64,000 nucleotides of DNA from assembly GCA_034430175.1 (NCBI GenBank), contig DAOUFI010000007.1, positions 1 to 64,000 of the forward strand, in the 5' to 3' direction. The notes beneath the pieces are model-generated. The model worked only from the letters and a program-made list of their open reading frames with translations. It was not told the origin of the DNA and made no database searches. The stretch comes from UBA6107 sp034430175 (GTDB lineage: Bacteria; Chloroflexota; Anaerolineae; Anaerolineales; Anaerolineaceae). Below are positions 1 to 8,736 of this stretch, piece after piece. A program made the translations under genes and the position numbers. Positions within the stretch are counted from its first letter, which is position 1, and the number at the start of each line of letters is the position of its first letter.

Positions 1-111
1 TTGTTCTCCTTATTTGGTTTGGTCACCTTAAGGATACTTCTGACTCACCGCTTTTGTTAAGGTTCAGTATTTTACAGAAAATATGTTACACCAACCAGAG
101 GAGAAGAGGAT

Positions 112-813
112 ATGAAATCTAAGAGAGTAGTATTTATTATCATTGTTGTTCTTTGCTCATTACTGCTGACTGTTAATTCAGTTGTCATTGCCATTCCATT
201 GCCACCAGGTGGGCCTAAAGGTGTGGCTGAAGGAGCCTGGGTGAGCAATTCGGGAACAGAAATCCCGATGGTTGAAATCACAACGCCAAACTCAAGTTGG
301 CTGCAACTGCTTTCCAACGGGATCAAGGTGGCACAACCGCAAGAAATTTGCCACCCATTCTGGGGGGGGCAAAATGGATGGACAGGGGAGATTTATGAAT
401 TGATCGGTGAGGGATGGAAGAAAATTGAAACATCCGGCAGATGGGGTCCAAATGAAGAGGGAAAATTTATGGCATGTGCCTACGCTCCCGAGGCTGGGAC
501 TTATGCACTATTTGGATATTACACAAAGCCAAAAGATGAATGCGGCGATTACTATATTGCGTATTTAACCATTTATGAACAAATGGATGGTGGGTACCTG
601 CTTGCCGGATCAATTTCACCAGCAGTAGCACATATCCGAATCAAATACAATTTTTCGGATTCGGGAGACTATATGGAAGGTGCTTTATCGGGTTCCACCT
701 ATACCGATAATTTGGGAAATTTTGAATTTCCTAATGAGTTTTACTTTACTGATTCAGTCCCAATCCAATTGCATATGAATATTAATGGATGCCCGGTCAA
801 AATGAAAGAATAA
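112..813 (+). CDS. Secreted protein of unknown function
   Basis: Codes for 233 residues. A strong GAGGAGAAGAGGA ribosome-binding stretch lies just before the ATG. Residues 1-27 are a typical Sec signal peptide: basic start, long hydrophobic core ending in VVIA, then a Pro/Gly-rich mature start. The mature part has four cysteines (about 80, 122, 144 and 227), which could form two disulfides in an exported protein, and many Gly, Tyr and Trp residues that suggest a beta-rich fold. I recognise no family. It is followed by a strong hairpin terminator, so it is probably transcribed alone. A run of eight G lies within the gene at about 362-369; the frame is intact across it. Confidence 0.7.
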   Translation: MKSKRVVFIIIVVLCSLLLTVNSVVIAIPLPPGGPKGVAEGAWVSNSGTEIPMVEITTPNSSWLQLLSNGIKVAQPQEICHPFWGGQNGWTGEIYELIGEGWKKIETSGRWGPNEEGKFMACAYAPEAGTYALFGYYTKPKDECGDYYIAYLTIYEQMDGGYLLAGSISPAVAHIRIKYNFSDSGDYMEGALSGSTYTDNLGNFEFPNEFYFTDSVPIQLHMNINGCPVKMKE

Positions 814-835
814 TTCCATTTTCAATTCCTTACCT

Positions 836-870
836 GCCAGACTCCAGAGATACCAGGAGTCTGGCATTTA
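836..870 (+). terminator. Intrinsic terminator of the secreted-protein gene
   Basis: Perfect 10-bp inverted repeat, GCCAGACTCC at 836-845 and GGAGTCTGGC at 856-865, with a 10-nt loop and an AT-rich tail. It separates the secreted protein from the cinA-like gene. It also argues against an in-frame ATG at 875, which would start only 9 bases after the stem. Confidence 0.8.
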
Positions 871-961
871 ATTAATGACGCCTGCAAAATCGTATAGGGC
901 AAGCATGATAGTTTTGAATTCACTTATTTCCGGACTGGAAACAGTTATAATTCAGAAAAAA

Positions 962-1510
962 ATGACTGGAGACAACTTGACATCCATTCCACTTGAAGTT
1001 CAAATTGGGAATTTGCTGAAGAGCCGGAATTTGAAATTAACCTTTGCCGAGTCATGCACCGGGGGACTTGTCGGTCATCGAATCACTAACATTCCAGGCT
1101 CGTCAGATTATTACCTGGGCAGCGTAACTGCGTATGCCTATGAAGTGAAAGAGCATCTTCTGGGTGTAAAGCATGAAACACTGATGACATATGGGGCGGT
1201 AAGTCGAGAGTGCGTGGTTGAAATGGCTCGCGGCGTCCGTAAGGCGCTAAGCGGCGGTTTCCCAATGCAAGATATCCTGGGGGTATCCATCAGCGGGATC
1301 GCAGGACCAGGCGGGGCTACTCCGGATAAACCCGTGGGCACAGTCTGGGTGGGGATGAGTGCCAATGACGGTGAATGGGCCTGGTGTTTCCATTGGCAGC
1401 GGGATCGGATATCCAACAAAGAAAGTTCTGCTCAAGCGGCTTTGCAATTGGTGGTCTACTATTTACAGGGTAAATTACCCGATGAAAACTGGAGCGGTAC
1501 TGCTCTATAA
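962..1510 (+). CDS. CinA C-terminal-domain protein (nicotinamide-nucleotide amidase)
   Basis: From this start the protein has 182 residues and consists only of the CinA C-terminal (PncC) domain. That domain hydrolyses nicotinamide mononucleotide to nicotinic acid mononucleotide and ammonia in NAD recycling. The hallmark AESCTGG stands at residues 29-35, with the nucleophilic Ser at 31. The GIAGPGGATPDKPVGTVW segment and the Asp/Arg-containing tail follow family order. The N-terminal MoCF-like COG1058 domain of full CinA is absent, as in E. coli PncC. The frame opens upstream, with ATGs at 875 and 905, but residues before 962 do not fit the family and there is no clear ribosome-binding site at any of the three starts. 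Leads a run with the glycosyltransferase and nucleosidase genes. Confidence 0.85.
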   Translation: MTGDNLTSIPLEVQIGNLLKSRNLKLTFAESCTGGLVGHRITNIPGSSDYYLGSVTAYAYEVKEHLLGVKHETLMTYGAVSRECVVEMARGVRKALSGGFPMQDILGVSISGIAGPGGATPDKPVGTVWVGMSANDGEWAWCFHWQRDRISNKESSAQAALQLVVYYLQGKLPDENWSGTAL

Positions 1511-1527
1511 AGAATAAAGGGAGGTTA

Positions 1528-2763
1528 ATGATGTCAGAGCGAAAGAAAGTATTAATTCTAACCGCGGACGCGGGTTTTGGCCATCGAAGCGCAGCCATCG
1601 CGGTTGCCGCGGCAATCGAGGAAAAATATTCCGAAGATACAGACGTTGAGATTGTCAATCCATTGGATGATATTCGAGTACCGACCTTCTTGAGGGATTC
1701 TCAGACTGACTATACCAAATGGGTGCGCCATGTGCCTGAGTTATATCAGTTGGGATATGAGGCCAGTGATTCTTTGCTGCCGACCACAATTCTGGAGAAC
1801 TCTCTAGTTGTGTTGTTGATCGATGCCATGCGTGGAATTCTCGAGGCTTCAAATCCAGATGTGATTCTTACCACGTACCCGCTCTACCAATCCACCCTGA
1901 CTGCGCTTTTCCGCAGCAAACGCTACCGTGTACCGCTTTTTACTTCGATCACTGATCTTTCTACTGTGCATCGCATGTGGTTCCACAAACGAGTGGATGG
2001 TTGTCTGGTACCCAACAACCTGGTGGCAGATTTGGCCACTAGCTGTGGTATGCCGGCAGAGAAAATCAATATCACGGGGATTCCTGTACACCCCAATGTG
2101 GTACGTGATGTTCGACCGAAAAATGAAATTCGCAAGGAATTGGGATGGGAAACCGATACCCCAACGATTCTGGCAGTAAGCAGCAAGCGGGTGGAGAGGA
2201 TGATCGACACTCTGAACATTATCAATCACTACGGCGGCAAGGTTCAACTTGCCGTGGTCGCTGGCAAGGACGAACGGTTGCTGCATGAGATCAATCAGTT
2301 TGAGTGGCATATTCCGGTAAAGGTCTATGATTTTGTTGAAAACATGCCCAGCCTGATGCACGCAGCGGATATGATCATATGCAAAGCGGGTGGACTGATC
2401 GTTACAGAATCGTTGGCGTGCGGTTTGCCAATGATTCTGATCGAAATCATCCCCGGACAGGAAACGGGCAACGCGGAATATGTCACCGCGTTGGGTGCTG
2501 CTGATCTGGCTGAGTCTCCAATTGCTGTATTGGAATGCCTGGATCACATGTTGATGAACGATCAGGCAATATTGAAACAGCGCGCGAAAAATGCGGTTCG
2601 AATCGGACAACCACGATCGGCGTATAAAGTGGCCGACATCCTTCACCAGACGCTTGAAAAGGCACCACCGCAAACAGCTCGAGCGCATAAAAAACCGCTC
2701 GAAGAGCTCGTCGGGCGATTATCGGAAGCTGAGATCCGTGATCCGCATTCGTGGTTGCCATGA
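1528..2763 (+). CDS. Glycosyltransferase, MGDG synthase / diacylglycerol glucosyltransferase type
   Basis: Codes for 411 residues, preceded by GGGAGG. The N-terminus has the TADAGFGHRSAA glycine-rich loop (about residues 10-21) of the lipid-acceptor domain in monogalactosyldiacylglycerol synthases and Bacillus UgtP. The C-terminal half has the nucleotide-sugar-binding stretch ICKAGGLIVTESLACGLP (about residues 286-303), followed by PGQETGN. Family knowledge says these GT28-like enzymes move a hexose from a UDP-sugar to diacylglycerol at the inner face of the membrane, making glycolipids. The sugar and acceptor cannot be told from sequence. An in-frame ATG at 1531 is an equally possible start. 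The stop overlaps the next gene's ATG, so the two are probably translationally coupled. Confidence 0.85.
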   Translation: MMSERKKVLILTADAGFGHRSAAIAVAAAIEEKYSEDTDVEIVNPLDDIRVPTFLRDSQTDYTKWVRHVPELYQLGYEASDSLLPTTILENSLVVLLIDAMRGILEASNPDVILTTYPLYQSTLTALFRSKRYRVPLFTSITDLSTVHRMWFHKRVDGCLVPNNLVADLATSCGMPAEKINITGIPVHPNVVRDVRPKNEIRKELGWETDTPTILAVSSKRVERMIDTLNIINHYGGKVQLAVVAGKDERLLHEINQFEWHIPVKVYDFVENMPSLMHAADMIICKAGGLIVTESLACGLPMILIEIIPGQETGNAEYVTALGAADLAESPIAVLECLDHMLMNDQAILKQRAKNAVRIGQPRSAYKVADILHQTLEKAPPQTARAHKKPLEELVGRLSEAEIRDPHSWLP

Positions 2764-3422
2764 TCGCAGTACTCATCTCTGCCAACAGCGAATGGCGCGC
2801 TGTCCTCGACTTATTGGATCCAACCAGTTGCTTGAAAAGTCCCTTCGGAGAATACTTTCATACCCGGGTGAACAACCAGCCTGTTTTGTTCTTCCAGGGA
2901 GGGTGGGGAAAGGTCTCGGCGGCCGCGTCCACCCAATACGTGATCGATAATTTCAACCCTGACATGTTGATCAACCTGGGGACGTGCGGAGGTCTGCGCG
3001 GGCAGGCAAAGGTGGGTGATATCCTGTTGGTCACGGAAACAGCTTACTATGATATCCACGAGCGCATGGGCGACCCGGAGGAGGCGATTCGTTTCTACTC
3101 GGCAAAGCTCGATATTGGTAACCCCCCTTACCCCGTCCCTGTGCGATTGGCACCCCTGGCTTCGGCTGATGAGGATATTGACCCGCAGAAGGTGGAGATG
3201 TTGATCGGGAAATTTGGAGTGGTGGCCGCTGATTGGGAATCAGGAGCGATCGCCTGGGTGGCCAAACGCAATGGGATGAAATGCACCATCCTGCGCGGCG
3301 TGACTGATGTGGTCAGCTCCGTGGGCGGTGAGATCTACGATGATGGCGCGGTTGGGTTCGATGAACGCGCGAAAATGATCATGAAGACGCTGGTGGATTC
3401 TTTACCGGGGTGGATAAATTAA
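2760..3422 (+). CDS. MTA/SAH nucleosidase-like phosphorylase-superfamily protein
   Basis: Codes for 220 residues. The start is the ATG in an ATGA overlap with the preceding stop; a GTG nine bases upstream is possible but less likely. The fold is the PNP/UDP phosphorylase type: an N-terminal MIAVLISANSEW strand, a GGWGKVSAA phosphate/ribose loop, NLGTCGGL (family: NxGxAGG), and near the C-terminus WESGAIAWVAK, matching the ribose-contacting MEGAA segment, then RGVTDV with the catalytic Asp (family: R-x-xSD). Likely reaction: cleavage of the N-glycosidic bond of methylthioadenosine or S-adenosylhomocysteine. Trp replaces the usual Met beside the ribose-binding Glu, so the exact substrate is uncertain. 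Confidence 0.75.
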   Translation: MIAVLISANSEWRAVLDLLDPTSCLKSPFGEYFHTRVNNQPVLFFQGGWGKVSAAASTQYVIDNFNPDMLINLGTCGGLRGQAKVGDILLVTETAYYDIHERMGDPEEAIRFYSAKLDIGNPPYPVPVRLAPLASADEDIDPQKVEMLIGKFGVVAADWESGAIAWVAKRNGMKCTILRGVTDVVSSVGGEIYDDGAVGFDERAKMIMKTLVDSLPGWIN

Positions 3423-3426
3423 TTTC

Positions 3427-3484
3427 GTAGGGGTAATTCATCCCACTCACAATAATCGTGCGGGGACATGTGAATTACCCCTAC
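3427..3484. repeat. Small intergenic palindromic element with 14-bp terminal inverted repeats
   Basis: GTAGGGGTAATTCA (3427-3440) and its exact complement TGAATTACCCCTAC (3471-3484) bracket 30 bases. The element fills the gap between the convergent nucleosidase and metG genes. It has no T-run directly after the stem and is better explained as a dispersed MITE/REP-like palindrome than as a plain terminator, although it may end transcription from both sides. Confidence 0.5.
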
Positions 3485-3488
3485 TGCA

Positions 3489-5300
3489 TTATTCGGGTTT
3501 AACGCCCAGTTTGGCGCGTTCCTCTTCCACGATCTTGACATCCAATTTCTTAAACAACGGCGCGGGTGGATTGAACGGGGCGCCGGCTGGAATCCGCTCA
3601 GTTTCCCATTTGCCCCCTGCGTGGCTGCCGTCATATCGCAGCACTTTGTGGCTGCCCAGGTTGTCGTCTTTTGTCTCAACATACTGGCTGCCGAAGAGTG
3701 GAGTGGTGTAGCCAAGGATCTCGTGCAGGCGCTGGCTGGTGAAGGGCAGGAAGGGGGCGAACATGACCTTAAGGGCGTTGATGGCCTGGATGGCGGTGTA
3801 GATAGCACGCCCGGCGGCTTCTTTGTCCGTCTTGACGGCTTGCCATGGAGCGGTCTGGTCGAGATATTTGTTGACCTCGGTGGCCAGACGCATTGCTTCA
3901 GCCAGAGCAGCCCGCAGATGCACGGCTTCGATCTCATCTCCAACGGTCTTGAAACCGGCGTCGATCTCGTTCAACAAATCTTTATCGAGATCCGTCAGGT
4001 TCCCGGGATCGGGTACATGACCCTCCCAGTGTTTATAAGCGAACGCCAGCACACGATTGGCGAGGTTACCCCAGGTGGCAACAAGTTCATCGTTATTGCG
4101 GTGATAGAAATCATCCCAGTCCCAATCGGTGTCTTTTGATTCGGGCATGTTGACGGTGAGGTAGTAGCGCAGTGGATCGGGGTCATAACGGGTGAGGAAG
4201 TCACTGGCCCACACGGCCCAGTGACGGCTGCCGCTGATCTTTTGCCCTTCGAGATTCATGAATTCGTTTGCCGGAACGTCGAACGGAAGGACAAGCGGTT
4301 TAGGATCAGTGCTACCCATGGATTCGTCGAATGAAGCTCCTACCCCCAGCAATTCAGCTGGCCAGATGACCGCGTGGAAGGGGATGTTGTCTTTGCCGAT
4401 AAAATAAAAGGTTTTGCTATTGGCTTTTTGCCACCATTTACGCCAGGCGTCGGTATCCCCACTCGTCTGAGCCCATTCGATACTGGCGGATAAATAACCA
4501 ATAACGGCTTCGAACCAGACGTAAAGGCGCTTGGTCTCCCATTCGGGACCATCCTCCAAAATTTCTTTAGGCAGGGGAATACCCCAGTCAAGATCACGGG
4601 TGATGGAACGTCCGTGCAGGCTGTCGGCAACGATCTGACCGAGAGATTGGCGTAAAACGTTTGGACGCCAGTAACTTTCACGTAGGTTTAAGAATTCAAC
4701 GACCAGGTTCTGCAAACGGCCGAGGTCGAGGAAAAAGTGTTCGGTCTCACGCAATTCGGGAGTGGAACCGTCGATCTTAGAGCGGGGTTCCTTGAGCAAT
4801 TCGGGGTCAAGCAGATTACCGCACTTGTCACACTGGTCAGATCGCGCGTTGGTGTAGCCGCAGATGTAGCAGGTGCCTTCAACGTAGCGATCGGGTAGAA
4901 ATTTCGATTGCTTTGGCGAATACCATTGCTTCTGCTTTTCTTTGTAAAGGAAGCCGTTCTTTTTCAGCGACAGAAAGATCTTCTGGGAAACTTCGAAATG
5001 GTTTTGGGTATGGGTGCTGGTGAAGAGATCGTAATCGATTCCCAGCTTCTGGAAGAGATCCAGGAATCCTTCATGATATCGCTTATAGACTTCGAGAGGG
5101 GTTGTGTTCTCAGCGTCGGCGCGGACGGTGATGGGCGTGCCGTGAGAATCCGACCCTGAAACCATCAACACCTGGCGACCGCGCATGCGCTGGTAGCGCG
5201 CGAAGATATCTGCCGGCAAATGCGAGCCGGTCAGGTTACCAACGTGAATTTCAGCGTTGGCGTAGGGCCAGGCAACTGCTACGAGAATGGGGTCAGACAT
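3489..5300 (-). CDS. metG: Methionyl-tRNA synthetase
   Basis: Codes for 603 residues from the ATG at 5300, which has AGAGGTG at good spacing; the open frame upstream is not used. Charges tRNA-Met with methionine. Class I signatures are visible: HVGN (19-22, the HIGH motif), a zinc knuckle with Cys144, 147, 157 and 160, and KISGSR (354-359) in place of KMSKS. The anticodon-binding helical domain follows, with AFAYKHWEG at its start. No C-terminal tRNA-binding (Trbp111-like) extension is present, so the enzyme is probably monomeric. Convergent with the nucleosidase gene, with its own promoter region upstream. Confidence 0.96.
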   Translation of the reverse strand: MSDPILVAVAWPYANAEIHVGNLTGSHLPADIFARYQRMRGRQVLMVSGSDSHGTPITVRADAENTTPLEVYKRYHEGFLDLFQKLGIDYDLFTSTHTQNHFEVSQKIFLSLKKNGFLYKEKQKQWYSPKQSKFLPDRYVEGTCYICGYTNARSDQCDKCGNLLDPELLKEPRSKIDGSTPELRETEHFFLDLGRLQNLVVEFLNLRESYWRPNVLRQSLGQIVADSLHGRSITRDLDWGIPLPKEILEDGPEWETKRLYVWFEAVIGYLSASIEWAQTSGDTDAWRKWWQKANSKTFYFIGKDNIPFHAVIWPAELLGVGASFDESMGSTDPKPLVLPFDVPANEFMNLEGQKISGSRHWAVWASDFLTRYDPDPLRYYLTVNMPESKDTDWDWDDFYHRNNDELVATWGNLANRVLAFAYKHWEGHVPDPGNLTDLDKDLLNEIDAGFKTVGDEIEAVHLRAALAEAMRLATEVNKYLDQTAPWQAVKTDKEAAGRAIYTAIQAINALKVMFAPFLPFTSQRLHEILGYTTPLFGSQYVETKDDNLGSHKVLRYDGSHAGGKWETERIPAGAPFNPPAPLFKKLDVKIVEEERAKLGVKPE

Positions 5301-5450
5301 GGAACACCTCTTTGAGAATGATGTCCTCATTTTAACACGTTTCAATTGTGATATTCCCCATTCTTCCACGAATCGACCGAATTATAACGAACGTCCGCAA
5401 CTTATCCTAAAGAAATTCGCACTCATTCGCGAATTTCGCGGTTAATGGAT

Positions 5451-5481
5451 TTGGGACGAAGGGCAAAAAGTGTGTTAAAAT
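5451..5481 (+). promoter_or_regulatory. Possible promoter of tRNA-Gln
   Basis: TTGGGA at 5451-5456 and TAAAAT at 5476-5481 with a 19-bp spacer (18 bp if read as TTAAAA). The predicted start falls about 18 bases before the mature tRNA. The boxes are imperfect. Confidence 0.4.
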
Positions 5482-5505
5482 CTACCTCGCATGAAATGTA
5501 ATCGA

Positions 5506-5576
5506 TGGGGCATGGTGCAACGGCAGCACACCAGACTTTGAATCTGTGAATCTTGGTTCGAATCCAGGTGCCCCAG
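5506..5576 (+). tRNA. tRNA-Gln (anticodon UUG)
   Basis: Cloverleaf of 71 nt. The acceptor TGGGGCA (5506-5512) pairs with TGCCCCA (5569-5575), followed by discriminator G. The D-stem is GTGC/GCAC. The anticodon loop CTTTGAA gives TTG, and the T-loop is TTCGAAT. The first anticodon-stem pair is a C/T mismatch. CCA is not encoded. It lies alone between metG and glmU. Confidence 0.93.
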
Positions 5577-5642
5577 CCTGAACCAGCAAATGTTCTGTGA
5601 AACTGATTTTGATGTGACCGCAGAGTTGTGGTCAACAAACGA

Positions 5643-5685
5643 CGAGCGAATAACCATCAACATGGTTTCATGGCTCGCCTTTTTG
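5643..5685 (+). terminator. Hairpin terminator after tRNA-Gln
   Basis: An outer stem CGAGC/GCTCG (5643-5647/5673-5677) and an inner stem AACCAT/ATGGTT (5652-5657/5662-5667) with a CAAC loop, followed by a TTTTTG run. It lies between the tRNA and glmU. Confidence 0.65.
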
Positions 5686-5723
5686 TTTAAATATCGTGCA
5701 TAATTAGTGTACAGGAGCTCATC

Positions 5724-7079
5724 ATGAAAATCGCATCCATTATCCTGGCGGCAGGTCAGAGTAAACGCATGGTTTCGGATACCCCAAAGGTGCTACACAA
5801 ATTGAACGGTAAACCGCTCATTGAGTACGCCCTCAATGCGGCCGGACGAACCGCCAACCAGACCCCGGTAATCGTGGTTGGTAACGGCGCGGAGATGGTG
5901 CAAAAACAGATCGGTGATCGGGTGATCTTCGCGGTGCAAACCGAACGCCTCGGTACCGCCCACGCGGTAATGGCCGCCGAAGATAGCGTGCAGAAAGATG
6001 CTGAATTGGTGCTGGTTACCAGCGCCGACATGCCGCTGCTGACCGCGGATACCCTGAATGCTGTTGTCGAGGCTCAGAAGAAGAATGCTGGCCCAATGAC
6101 GATACTCACCGTACATTCAAAGAACCCACGCGGGTTTGGACGGGTGCTGCGTGGAGCCGACGGCTCAGTTCAGGCAATTGTGGAGGAAGCGCAAGCTACG
6201 CCAGATCAGCTCAAGATCGACGAGTTGAACGTTGGCGTCTACTGCTTCAACAACCAATGGTTATGGAACGCGCTCAAACAGATCAAACTCTCGCCCAAGG
6301 GCGAATATTATCTGACTGACATCGTTGAGGTCGCGGTTAAATCGGGACAAAAGGTTGTGGCTCAGGTGATGGATGATGAGGACGAAGCTCTGGGGGTAAA
6401 CACCCGCGTACACCTGGCCGAAGCGGAACGTATCGTGCGCCATCGCATCAATGAAGCCTGGATGCTGGCAGGCGTGACCATGCTGGATCCGGATCTGGTC
6501 TACATTGAAGAGACTGTGAAAATTGGTAAAGACACCACACTCTTACCCGGTGTGCATCTACACGGAAACACCACAATCGGTGAGCGCTGCACGCTTGGGC
6601 CGAACACCATCGTCGAAAGCTCGAAGATAGGCAATGAGGTTGAGATCGGCCCGGCATTGATCGAAAAGGCTATCATAGAAGACGGCGTGGATATGACCAC
6701 GTTCTGCCATTTACGTTCCGGCGCCCATCTGGGTCCGGGGGTGCACATGGGTAACTTCGGCGAGGTCAAGGATTCCTATCTGGCAGCCGGGGTGAAGATG
6801 GGGCACTTCTCGTATATTGGCAATGCGACGATTGGGGAAAACGTCAACATTGGCGCGGGCACGATCACCTGCAACTACGATGGGGTACACAAGAACCCCA
6901 CCGAGATTGGGGCGGACGCTTTCATCGGCAGTGACACTATGCTGGTGGCGCCGCTCAAGATCGGTAAGGGTGCCAGAACAGGCGCAGGCGCGGTGGTCAC
7001 CCACGATATCCCCGATGGCGAGGTGGTAGCCGGTGTACCTGCTCGTCCCATGAAAAAGAAAGAGGACCCTGGTGGATAG
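5724..7079 (+). CDS. glmU: Bifunctional N-acetylglucosamine-1-phosphate uridyltransferase / glucosamine-1-phosphate acetyltransferase
   Basis: Codes for 451 residues, the usual GlmU length, with AGGAG before the ATG. It makes UDP-GlcNAc for peptidoglycan and glycans. The N-terminal nucleotidyltransferase has LAAGQSKRM (family: LAAGxGTRM) at the start and TSADMPLL (about residues 98-105), corresponding to the metal-binding GDxPL segment. From about residue 255 come left-handed beta-helix hexapeptide repeats. The acetyltransferase signature NIGAGTITCNYDG, with K(N)PT, is at about 375-392. The stop overlaps the following CorC-like gene by 8 bases, so the two are probably co-transcribed. Confidence 0.97.
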   Translation: MKIASIILAAGQSKRMVSDTPKVLHKLNGKPLIEYALNAAGRTANQTPVIVVGNGAEMVQKQIGDRVIFAVQTERLGTAHAVMAAEDSVQKDAELVLVTSADMPLLTADTLNAVVEAQKKNAGPMTILTVHSKNPRGFGRVLRGADGSVQAIVEEAQATPDQLKIDELNVGVYCFNNQWLWNALKQIKLSPKGEYYLTDIVEVAVKSGQKVVAQVMDDEDEALGVNTRVHLAEAERIVRHRINEAWMLAGVTMLDPDLVYIEETVKIGKDTTLLPGVHLHGNTTIGERCTLGPNTIVESSKIGNEVEIGPALIEKAIIEDGVDMTTFCHLRSGAHLGPGVHMGNFGEVKDSYLAAGVKMGHFSYIGNATIGENVNIGAGTITCNYDGVHKNPTEIGADAFIGSDTMLVAPLKIGKGARTGAGAVVTHDIPDGEVVAGVPARPMKKKEDPGG

Positions 7080-8319
7080 TTACCTTTGGTCTTTGCTGGT
7101 CCTGTTCGTTTTGCTTGACATCCATTTTGCCATGATTCGGGCAGCCGTGCTTAATGCCCAATTCACGAAGGTCGCCAGTATTGAAGGAAAAAGTCAGAAG
7201 ACCATCGATGCCACTCTCAATGTTTTAAAGCGTCCTCGATTACGTGTCAGCCTTCGTGTGGCGCTGACGTTTACCCATTTCCTGGTAGCAGCGCTAGCGG
7301 GATGGGCGATTTTCCAGACCTGGGGTTCTCGCTTAACTCCGCTTGGTTGGATCGGGATGATCCTCGGTGTGATGCTGGTTCTTCTTGTACTGGAATTCAC
7401 GGCTGAGCGAATGCCTTTGAACGCGCCTGAATTATGGGCGATCCGACTGCGAGCTTTTGCCTTGATTGTGGATATTGAAATGACACCGTTTTCCTGGTTG
7501 ATGGTCGAATTGCAGGGAAGACGTGGAAGGACGGCAATGGATGAACGCGTCGTGACCGAGGATGAGCTTAAGGTCTGGGTGGAAACGGAACAAGCGGAAG
7601 GTGGGCTGGAAAAAGGCGAACGTCAGATGATTCAGTCGATCTTCGAATTTGGCGACACCCTTTGCCGCGAGATTATGGTCCCGCGCATCGACGTTCTGGC
7701 GCTGGAAGTGACCACTCCCCTCAAGCAGGCTACTGATCAATTGGTAAAATCCGGTCACTCGCGGGTACCGGTTTTTGAAGGTTCGATCGACAACGTAATC
7801 GGTTTGCTCTATGCCAAAGACCTGCTCAAAGTAGGCGCGGTGACCGATCTGCGTAAAATTCTACGCAAAGCGTACTTTGTGCCCGAATCCAAAAAAGTGG
7901 ATGAATTGCTGAGAGAGATGCAGGCTCGAGGGGTGCACATGGTTGTCGTGGTGGATGAATTCGGGGGTATGGCTGGTGTGGTTACATTAGAGGATATCGT
8001 TGAAGAGATCGTCGGCGAGATCCGTGACGAATACGACACAGCTGAGGAATTACCCGTGCAAAAGTTGAGCGATGACGAATACCTCTTCAAAGGTCAGATC
8101 GATCTGGACGACGTCAACGATCTGCTGGGTAGCGAACTGACCAGTGACTATTCTGACAGCCTGGGTGGGTACATTTATGGTGCTTTGGGCAGAGTCCCGG
8201 CTGCCGGTGACGACCTGAAGGTGGGCAATTGGAATTTCATCGTGGAAGATGTGCGAGGGCACCGGATAAGCAAGGTGCGAGCGTCAAGAAATATACCTGA
8301 CGGAAAGGAGACACTGTAA
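7072..8319 (+). CDS. HlyC/CorC-type membrane protein with CBS pair
   Basis: Codes for 415 residues from a GTG that overlaps the end of glmU. The N-terminal third has about three hydrophobic segments (about 1-20, 60-82, 90-110), resembling a CNNM/DUF21-like membrane domain. Then come the family signature EKGERQMIQSIFEFGD...REIMVPRIDV, two CBS domains (about 200-325), with VVVVDEFGGMAGVVTLEDIVEEIVGEI at the end of the second, and a CorC_HlyC domain (about 335-410). Family members are linked to magnesium or cobalt efflux and membrane stress. The older name hemolysin should not be taken literally. Confidence 0.85.
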   Translation: MDSYLWSLLVLFVLLDIHFAMIRAAVLNAQFTKVASIEGKSQKTIDATLNVLKRPRLRVSLRVALTFTHFLVAALAGWAIFQTWGSRLTPLGWIGMILGVMLVLLVLEFTAERMPLNAPELWAIRLRAFALIVDIEMTPFSWLMVELQGRRGRTAMDERVVTEDELKVWVETEQAEGGLEKGERQMIQSIFEFGDTLCREIMVPRIDVLALEVTTPLKQATDQLVKSGHSRVPVFEGSIDNVIGLLYAKDLLKVGAVTDLRKILRKAYFVPESKKVDELLREMQARGVHMVVVVDEFGGMAGVVTLEDIVEEIVGEIRDEYDTAEELPVQKLSDDEYLFKGQIDLDDVNDLLGSELTSDYSDSLGGYIYGALGRVPAAGDDLKVGNWNFIVEDVRGHRISKVRASRNIPDGKETL

Positions 8320-8322
8320 CCC

Positions 8323-8721
8323 ATGGAAGAGGAAATCAAGAAGAAGCTGATCGATCTGGCTCTCCAGGCGCGTCAATGGGCTTACGTGCCCTATTCGCAT
8401 TATGCAGTTGGGACAGCGCTGGTGACCTCCAGTGGGCGGATTTATGATGGCGTAAATGTAGAGAATTCCTCCTTTCCCAATGGCTGCTGCGCTGAACGGG
8501 TGGCCATCTATAAGGCGGTATCGGAGGGCGAACGCCAATTCGAGATGATCGTGGTTGCCACCGAGAATGGCGGTAGTTCGTGCGGTATGTGCAGGCAGGT
8601 GATGGCCGAGTTTGGACTCGATACTCGGGTGATCCTGGTGGATGGCACGGGGAAAATTCGCGAAGAAACCACAGTGGCAAAGATGCTGCCGGGGGCATTC
8701 ACGCCGAAAGACTTGCTATAA
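8323..8721 (+). CDS. cdd: Cytidine deaminase
   Basis: Codes for 132 residues, the size of the homotetrameric Bacillus-type enzyme. It deaminates cytidine and deoxycytidine to uridine forms in pyrimidine salvage. The zinc site is visible as C56-A57-E58, with the catalytic Glu, and C87-x2-C90. The substrate loop VNVENSSFPN lies at about 44-53. The usual Pro before the second Cys pair is Ser here. It starts 3 bases after the CorC gene and is followed closely by recO, so it belongs to a glmU-corC-cdd-recO run. Confidence 0.95.
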   Translation: MEEEIKKKLIDLALQARQWAYVPYSHYAVGTALVTSSGRIYDGVNVENSSFPNGCCAERVAIYKAVSEGERQFEMIVVATENGGSSCGMCRQVMAEFGLDTRVILVDGTGKIREETTVAKMLPGAFTPKDLL

Positions 8722-8736
8722 ATTATTAAGGAATCG

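Noticed and set aside
362..369. A run of eight G in the secreted-protein gene as a phase-variation switch
   Set aside because: Single tract of modest length, frame intact, no sign of paired on/off alleles. It needs several genomes to judge.
875..961. Earlier ATG starts (875, 905) for the CinA-C gene
   Set aside because: The first lies 9 bases from the preceding terminator stem; the encoded extra residues do not match the CinA-C domain and no ribosome-binding site is present.
1849..2688. A 279-codon open frame antisense to the glycosyltransferase gene
   Set aside because: It lies entirely inside a well-supported gene, has no family pattern and an unnatural amino-acid mix; it is a shadow frame.
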